In this document: in pieces, positions 58,621-64,000 of the stretch
How positions within the stretch are numbered: position 1 is the first letter of the stretch
Layout of the letters: every line of letters begins with the position of its first letter
NCBI RefSeq assembly: GCF_003545765.1
Contig: NZ_QXIO01000001.1
Coordinates: 558,001-622,000, forward strand
Reading direction: 5' to 3'
DNA: 64,000 nt
Origin: Colwellia sp. RSH04
Lineage (GTDB): Bacteria > Pseudomonadota > Gammaproteobacteria > Enterobacterales > Alteromonadaceae
The notes under the pieces: model-generated
What the model saw: the letters and a program-made list of their open reading frames with translations, nothing else
Databases searched by the model: none
Told to the model about the DNA's origin: nothing
Program-made: the position numbers and the translations under genes

Positions 58621-60831
58621 TTATAAGTCATCGAAATCATCAAGTTCTTCTAATACGCTTAGTGATTCTTCATTAATTTTTTTTCCAATAAGCTCATCTA
58701 CATTGCTAGCTTTAATGCGCTTATAATTAATAATATCCGGTAATCTTTTTTTGCCATTGGCATCCATAGCCCTATCTAACTGTGTAACATCCTCAACATT
58801 AGATAACTTAATTAATGCGCCTTTTTCAATGTTAGGATCTTCCATCATTTTTAATATCTGGGCACACCTTTCAGTTGTAATTTTTCTACGTTGATACCAC
58901 TGCTCAGCCCCAGGAACATTATTATCTACTGCTTGTTTGTCTTGCTTTAATAGCTTGAGTTCTTTAGCTAAGCGATCTCTGATCCGATCACACTTCCCGT
59001 CATCACCTTTAACGCAGACTTGCTCATTGCAGTTTATGCAATCCCTGTATTTTGTACATGGTTCACTCAAGTATGATGTTATACACATGCCAAATTCTGT
59101 TGTATGAGCTGTTAATGATGCTTTTGTATTTAGCTCTTGAATTGATCGGGGATTAGCTACCTGGACTATAATTTGGTTCTTTGCTGATGAATCAGAAATA
59201 GCGAGTTCCTTTTCTCTCTCTTCTATAAAGTCAGCACCATATTCTTCGTAGGTTGTGTGGTTATAATATTGATTGTGTCGGGGGTCTGAACGTTGAGCCC
59301 ACTTTGCTCTTGTTTTATTCTCCATGCCATTAACCGCAGCCATAGTATCAAGCATATGACGTAGTTGATGAGATGTAAGTGATAACTCTTTATACCCCCA
59401 ACGTTGAAAAATAGAAAGGTTTCCTGACGCTAACTCGCCTGTCGATCTATTCCTTTTTTTTGTCGGTGACAGGTCTTCATTTAAGGTATTTATTGTAGGG
59501 ATAGATAATTGTGTAAAGATTGTAGCTTTCTTCACATCCAGATTGTTTTTAAAACCTGCATATAACGAATCAGACCATTTAACCCGAACCCTTCCTTCTC
59601 CATTTTTAAAAGGGATATAAGGGAAGCCTTCTGGCAAGTTAGCTCTGACAATGTTGTTTAAGTCATTCAAACTTACTTGATAATCTTTTCTTTCAATTCC
59701 ATTGAGTTTTAATAATTGATTTCGCCCCGTATTCTTTTGTTGCTTAGTTTTATATACAGAAATATCAAGACCTAGCGATAGTGCAACTTCATCCATTGTC
59801 AAAAGTTCATCACACTCAACTTTAGGGCATAATCTATGGCGAGGAAAATCAGTTGAATCTTCTAACATTTTAGCAAAGTTTCTTGCTTCCCTGGACTGCT
59901 TTTTTAATCGTTCAATTGCAACTTTAACAGTCTCAACCATAACCGTTGGCAGCCATTTATTCTCATATCCATAACTTTTTCCTGAATACCACTTAAGCCC
60001 TGTTAACGTTATTTCATCTTCAAAAGTTATAGGTGTATCACCTTTTCTATTACCGAGCAGCACCTCTACGTCTTCTTTACCTAATCCCATATTCATTGCT
60101 TTATTTGCTTTCATTTTTTCATAATGTAAACAATCAACTTTTAAGTACAAAGGCTCTGAGCCACGTGCAGGAGCGCTCAACATTAAAGCCATTGTAGATA
60201 CTGTAAAAATATCTCTTGGGGACATCTCTACTGATTTTGAGCTACTTATCTGTGCTAATGCTTGAATTGCATTTTCGTCGGGCATTTTCTCTTGTCGACG
60301 TTTATCCGCTTCATCACCTACGGCAACATCTCTTGGTTTTTTATTAGGGTTTTTCCAATTAAACCCCGTTATCATTTTTTTATTTTCTAAAAATAATAAT
60401 AACTTTTTAAGACCTGAGCCTGCCTGATATGCTGCACCTTGCCCAATGGATTCACGCGCTATTTGTGCGGCTAGGTCAAAATCTCGACTTGATAAGTTTA
60501 CCACCTCAACAATGCCATATTGCTGCATACAAGCAGCATTAATCGCTTTTAGAGCATAAAACTTAGCTGTTGTTCCTGCTTTGCTAGATTTTTCATATGT
60601 AATATATGCTTTGGCAAAAGGGAGTAATGACTCATTTAAGAGGTTTTCAGGGTTTCTGTCTTGATTTGAAACACCGAAATTAGTGAAATTCCCTACGCCT
60701 GGCCAATAGTTACTTTCATAGTCATATTTATCATTTAACGGTTCTAATTCTTTGCAAAAAGTCATGAACTCCTTAAGGTTTTTTCTATGTTCTAATTCAT
60801 GCTTAGGTGTAAAAATAACAACACTAGTCAT
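58621..60831 (-). CDS. gmtZ: Large tyrosine recombinase, probable GmtZ
   Basis: 736 residues. A phage-integrase-type domain lies in the middle (about 190-560): Arg I in LSAPARGSEPLYLKVDC, the HxLRH motif in LTSHQLRHMLDTMAA, and the region WAQRSDPRHNQYYNHTTY holding the likely nucleophilic Tyr. It is followed by a cysteine cluster (CITSYLSEPCTKYRDCINCNEQVC...C, about 605-640) typical of zinc-binding tails in multi-recombinase transposons, and a charged C-terminus. The start overlaps the preceding integrase gene by eight bases. It is probably the GmtZ component of a Gamma-Mobile-Trio system; the neighbouring 520-residue integrase is the alternative. Confidence 0.72.
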   Translation of the reverse strand: MTSVVIFTPKHELEHRKNLKEFMTFCKELEPLNDKYDYESNYWPGVGNFTNFGVSNQDRNPENLLNESLLPFAKAYITYEKSSKAGTTAKFYALKAINAACMQQYGIVEVVNLSSRDFDLAAQIARESIGQGAAYQAGSGLKKLLLFLENKKMITGFNWKNPNKKPRDVAVGDEADKRRQEKMPDENAIQALAQISSSKSVEMSPRDIFTVSTMALMLSAPARGSEPLYLKVDCLHYEKMKANKAMNMGLGKEDVEVLLGNRKGDTPITFEDEITLTGLKWYSGKSYGYENKWLPTVMVETVKVAIERLKKQSREARNFAKMLEDSTDFPRHRLCPKVECDELLTMDEVALSLGLDISVYKTKQQKNTGRNQLLKLNGIERKDYQVSLNDLNNIVRANLPEGFPYIPFKNGEGRVRVKWSDSLYAGFKNNLDVKKATIFTQLSIPTINTLNEDLSPTKKRNRSTGELASGNLSIFQRWGYKELSLTSHQLRHMLDTMAAVNGMENKTRAKWAQRSDPRHNQYYNHTTYEEYGADFIEEREKELAISDSSAKNQIIVQVANPRSIQELNTKASLTAHTTEFGMCITSYLSEPCTKYRDCINCNEQVCVKGDDGKCDRIRDRLAKELKLLKQDKQAVDNNVPGAEQWYQRRKITTERCAQILKMMEDPNIEKGALIKLSNVEDVTQLDRAMDANGKKRLPDIINYKRIKASNVDELIGKKINEESLSVLEELDDFDDL

Positions 60832-62383
60832 TTAAGTACTCCTCGCAAAGTTTGATCACTTGGCAAACAGCAATGATGGCTCGATCATTTATTACAACTA
60901 TTTGCATATCACTATCAGTATCCGATTTTAAACGCTCTCTTTCATCCATTAACCACTGTAAAACCAAGTAATGGGGCGCATGTACCCATGGTCGATATTT
61001 ATCACAAAGATAACAAGCTATTGGAGCGTAATCCTGACAGAATGAATTGGTTCCACATGAGCCTACTTCACAGTTTTTTTCTCTTAATGCAATGCGTGTA
61101 GCGCCAGGGTTTTCTTTATTTGCCTCGTTTTCGTTTTCTACCAGTTTTCCCTCAAAAGCTGCTGCATATCGTGCGAGCGGTTGATTCATAATTTTAGAGA
61201 TCTCTACTGCATGCTCTGGCACATTCGCAACATATACTGACGTATTTTGCATAGTAGAATGATCTAACAATGTTGCGATTGTTATCTCTCCTGCACCTTC
61301 CCTAGCAGCCCGTGTACCCAAGGTGTAACGAAACCGGTAAGGATTAACATGAATAAATTTACCTGTTCTTTCAGATACAACTTCTAGTTTCTGAACAGCA
61401 CTTATTAACTGCCTTCTTAAATCCACATTTACCATGTGGGGCAATTCTGACTTTAAAAAATCAAAAAACTCATCCTTTGAATTAAAATAACTCTGACAAT
61501 AGCCTCCATTCAGGAACAATGGCAGCTCACCATACTCTTGTGTAGTTAGTTTTCGGTTAATTGCTTTTTCGACAATTTTTTTAGACTCTTCAATGTGCAA
61601 CTCTATAACCTGCGCGACAGCCTTTATCAAACCAAACGGTTTGAATGAAGTACGAAATTTCTCATTTCGTTGTTTTGCCCTGGGAATATTAACAATATAA
61701 GTAGGGGTGCTGGTATATGTACTGGTATACATAAAGTCTTTGACTTTAAGTGATGATATTTGCTCTGTTCGTCTTCCTGTTGCCTTGTAAATTAAAATAG
61801 TGGCGTAATCTTTTGTCGATAATTTACCTCTAGCGTACAGTTGAGCTGCTTTATGACCTATGCCTTCAAACTCAGTATCACTAAATGGACCGGTTTCAGG
61901 ATCAAGCGATAAAACCGCTGCTCCTTTTTCATTTCCTGATAAGCGCCATCTATCGGTCAATTCATAAACTTCGTCACTTATATGATCATTTAACCCCAAG
62001 TAACGCATTTGCCTGATAAAACCACGCACAACAGAAAGCTTATATTCTTGCTTTTTAAGTAAACTATTTTTAAAGTTGATGAAACCCTGTTCGGAAAACA
62101 CATCGACTTTTGATGTCCTCAAATATAACTTTAAATTATCGGATATATTACGAACATGTGTAGCAGAGTTACTTTCAGCAAAATAAGTTAACGTTTCTCG
62201 AATGTCATTTGCAAGTGAGTTTTCAAATGTATCAATGAAGGCAGCATTAACGGTGATATTTCTGTTTAATTTCCAATCATCACTCAAATAATCAAATTCA
62301 AAACCATTATAAGAAACGGTAACAGTTATCCTACTCTGTTGATTTGTTTCTGAGTCGCTAGTATCAGTAGTTAACGTCTTCAT
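60824..62383 (-). CDS. Tyrosine recombinase, middle gene of the module
   Basis: 519 residues from the second ATG (62383), six bases after GGAGG; an ATG one codon earlier is too close to that site. The catalytic region (about 170-400) has Arg I in YKATGRRTEQISSLKV, NPYRFRYTLGTRAA where the usual His of HxxR is Tyr, and LLDHSTMQNTSVYVANV with the second His and nucleophilic Tyr. A C-terminal Cys cluster (SCGTNSFCQDYAPIACYLC) and the ending are like those of Tn554-type recombinases. It overlaps both neighbours. It is not part of the minimal three-protein GMT set as I remember it, so it may be an extra integrase. Confidence 0.85.
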   Translation of the reverse strand: MKTLTTDTSDSETNQQSRITVTVSYNGFEFDYLSDDWKLNRNITVNAAFIDTFENSLANDIRETLTYFAESNSATHVRNISDNLKLYLRTSKVDVFSEQGFINFKNSLLKKQEYKLSVVRGFIRQMRYLGLNDHISDEVYELTDRWRLSGNEKGAAVLSLDPETGPFSDTEFEGIGHKAAQLYARGKLSTKDYATILIYKATGRRTEQISSLKVKDFMYTSTYTSTPTYIVNIPRAKQRNEKFRTSFKPFGLIKAVAQVIELHIEESKKIVEKAINRKLTTQEYGELPLFLNGGYCQSYFNSKDEFFDFLKSELPHMVNVDLRRQLISAVQKLEVVSERTGKFIHVNPYRFRYTLGTRAAREGAGEITIATLLDHSTMQNTSVYVANVPEHAVEISKIMNQPLARYAAAFEGKLVENENEANKENPGATRIALREKNCEVGSCGTNSFCQDYAPIACYLCDKYRPWVHAPHYLVLQWLMDERERLKSDTDSDMQIVVINDRAIIAVCQVIKLCEEYLND

Positions 62384-63662
62384 CATGAGCCTCCGTAGCT
62401 TTGTTTATTTTTGCACTTCCTTTTTCTTGTAGCTCTAACCCGACCTCAAAGGCTCTTCTTCTTTCGTATCTCTGGCTGTACCACTTGGCCATTTCCGACG
62501 TTTCACTCCAACCCATTAATTTCTGTCGATCACTTTCCGCTTTGTTATGTGTAGTTCGACCTTCTGCAATTTTTCTATCTGCATACTCGCTATATTTATC
62601 ATTCCATGAATGTCTTAAAGCATGAGCGTGTACGTTAAAGTTTACCGATTGGGATATTTCTCTCATGATTTTATCAACAGAGGATATCGACAAGCCATTT
62701 TTCTTTAAGCTATATCCATGCGGTACAAATAAATAAGGTACTTTCTCCACACCTTTTACGTTACTTCGATGATAAATAACAAAATCATCAAACATGTCGC
62801 TTAGCCTTTTATCCATAGGTATGTTTCGACCTAATGTTTTCGCTTCTGGCCTGTCAGCACGATTGTCTTCAAGATCCGTTTCTGACCGAACGGTAACATA
62901 ACGTCTTCCATTTCTAGGATGTGTTTTTACATCATCTATTCGAATTTTTAGAAGCTCACCTCTCCTTATACCAAGTGCTTCATACATATGAATAATCAGA
63001 TGATTACGATATTGAATAGACTCACGCTTCCATGGGTTTCGGGGTGAATCAGGCCTAACTATATCTAAAACTACCGACATTTCTGCGGAAGAAAGCGATT
63101 TATATTTCTCTTCATCGTAGGTGTCTTTTTTACGCCCTATCTTCCTTGAACGATGTGATTTAAATAGTATTTCGGTTTCTGATTCTTTAGACGGGAATAA
63201 CGTTTTATCTAACCAAGAGACATATTGGGAAAAAGTCGTGATCCTATTGTAAGTAGTATCAATATCGCACCATCCATCTTTATCGACAACGATAGATACC
63301 CTAGCGGCTTCAAGGTTACTTTTTTTAGTAATTTTTACTACTTTCGTTTGCTTAAGCTTTTCTCTTTTTTCCCTAAAAGAGTCAACCTTATAACTAGCCC
63401 AATGTACAATTTCTGAAACTTCTGCTTTTGTTAAGAACTCACCTCGAAGAGAGCGGTGGACCAAGTCTATTTCTAAAAAGTTACAAATTTCATATAAATA
63501 TTTAAGGCGATCGAATACCGCTTTGCAGGTGTTACTTGCTTCTGATGTTTTAAAGTAGTGCTCCGTCACGAACAAATTAGGATAAGGCATCGGCATTCCA
63601 GTATTATCAACTAATACTGCATACTTAAAGCCACTGCTCATTTGAATTTTTCTTACTTTCAT
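62364..63662 (-). CDS. gmtY: Tyrosine recombinase, probable GmtY
   Basis: 432 residues from the ATG at 63662, which has AGGG nine bases upstream (a TTG one codon earlier is not needed). N-terminal core-binding region (about 1-190), catalytic domain from about 200: EALGIRRGELLKIRIDDV (Arg I), VHAHALRHSWND (HxLRH), and MGWSETSEMAKWYSQRYERR with the Tyr nucleophile. The complete R-H-R-Y set is visible. First gene of the overlapping recombinase operon and adjacent to ssb. It matches my recollection of GmtY, the tyrosine recombinase that leads Gamma-Mobile-Trio islands. Confidence 0.75.
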   Translation of the reverse strand: MKVRKIQMSSGFKYAVLVDNTGMPMPYPNLFVTEHYFKTSEASNTCKAVFDRLKYLYEICNFLEIDLVHRSLRGEFLTKAEVSEIVHWASYKVDSFREKREKLKQTKVVKITKKSNLEAARVSIVVDKDGWCDIDTTYNRITTFSQYVSWLDKTLFPSKESETEILFKSHRSRKIGRKKDTYDEEKYKSLSSAEMSVVLDIVRPDSPRNPWKRESIQYRNHLIIHMYEALGIRRGELLKIRIDDVKTHPRNGRRYVTVRSETDLEDNRADRPEAKTLGRNIPMDKRLSDMFDDFVIYHRSNVKGVEKVPYLFVPHGYSLKKNGLSISSVDKIMREISQSVNFNVHAHALRHSWNDKYSEYADRKIAEGRTTHNKAESDRQKLMGWSETSEMAKWYSQRYERRRAFEVGLELQEKGSAKINKATEAHDEDVNY

Positions 63663-63724
63663 CAAACACCCTAAAACTTAACAAAAACTATAGGTACATG
63701 ATAACCATAAATTTAAGTATAAAA

Positions 63725-63761
63725 AAAGTTTACAAAACTTTCCAGTTAAATTGTAAACTTT
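63725..63761 (-). terminator. ssb terminator at the island edge
   Basis: A perfect 11-bp inverted repeat (AAAGTTTACAA / TTGTAAACTTT) with a 15-base loop. On the minus strand it is followed by a run of seven T, about 70 bases after the ssb stop. It also contains one copy of the candidate 20-bp island repeat (63733-63752). Confidence 0.75.
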
Positions 63762-63827
63762 AATATAACTATTTATTTTTAATGATTTTATTGCTAACAT
63801 TTAACAAAATCATGTCTCTGGTATGTG

Positions 63828-64000
63828 TCAGAACGGAATATCATCATCAAAATCAATTGATGGCTCTTGCGGGTTTACTTTAGGTGCTTGTTGCGGCTGT
63901 TGTGGGGCAAAACCACCTTGCTGCTGACCTTGGTTAAATCCACCGCCTTGCTGTGGCTTGTTATAACTTTGCTGAGGTGCTGCTTGTTGCTGGCCTTGAT
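63828..64000 (-). CDS. ssb: Single-stranded DNA-binding protein, C-terminal part
   Basis: The 3' end of ssb, cut by the window edge. The minus strand encodes a Gln/Gly/Pro-rich linker (QGQQQ..., YNKPQQGGGF) and ends in SIDFDDDIPF, the acidic tip through which SSB recruits replication and repair proteins. The OB-fold is outside the window. It probably represents the chromosomal flank of the island. Confidence 0.96.
   Translation of the reverse strand, partial: QGQQQAAPQQSYNKPQQGGGFNQGQQQGGFAPQQPQQAPKVNPQEPSIDFDDDIPF

Noticed and set aside
58621-63662. Reading the recombinases as a prophage integrase
   Set aside because: No phage structural, replication or lysis genes are present, and three overlapping recombinases with a small partner fit a transposon-like or GMT island better.

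Overview
The window looks like chromosome of a marine, AT-rich gammaproteobacterium of the Alteromonadales, most likely Colwelliaceae (Colwellia or Thalassotalea type). The basis is the housekeeping order fxsA-groS-groL and cutA-dsbD...aroQ-accB-accC, the many cyclic-di-GMP proteins, marine-type sulfatases and frequent TTG starts. The assignment rests on gene content alone; no database was searched.

Layout. 0.3-4.3 kb: a PilZ protein and an EAL-HDOD protein. 4.3-9.1 kb (minus): a heavy-metal RND efflux operon with a small His/Cys-rich exported protein and no outer-membrane factor. 9.8-16.6 kb: a hemerythrin-PAS-GGDEF-EAL protein and a MASE1-CHASE-PAS-GGDEF-EAL gene split by a one-base frameshift. 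16.9-19.6 kb (minus): groL, groS and fxsA, with a heat-shock promoter embedded in the fxsA terminator. 19.8-28.9 kb: cutA, dsbD, aroQ, accB and accC, interrupted by a minus-strand trio (phosphate-binding-like protein, porin-like barrel, GGDEF/EAL protein). 29.6-37.2 kb (minus): an RND operon with one lipoprotein adaptor, two permeases and an unlisted 39-residue membrane protein.

37.9-55.6 kb is an accessory region. It starts with decayed gene fragments and a frameshifted IS3-family element abutting a truncated DUF3604 gene. A long same-strand run follows: a frameshifted arylsulfatase, an internally deleted second sulfatase, three DUF1254/DUF1214 lipoproteins and several outer-membrane barrels. 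On the plus strand come a second MipA/OmpV-like barrel, an LpxR-type lipid A deacylase, a DUF4156 lipoprotein and an AraC-family regulator. A 39-bp motif is repeated upstream of two units of this cluster.

55.8-63.7 kb is a mobile island beside ssb. Three overlapping tyrosine recombinases and a small coiled-coil protein resemble the Gamma-Mobile-Trio (GmtY/GmtZ/GmtX) module. Downstream on the same strand lies a tightly overlapping three-gene operon of proteins I cannot assign. That position is where such islands carry defence or other cargo, so it is the best candidate here for an undescribed system. The window ends inside ssb.

How the genes work together: five proteins make, break or bind c-di-GMP, and one of them has a complete di-iron hemerythrin oxygen-sensing domain. 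Two RND systems handle metals and other compounds and must borrow outer-membrane channels encoded elsewhere. The 40-55 kb cluster seems devoted to sulfated or hydrophobic substrates and envelope remodelling, and it is partly decaying.
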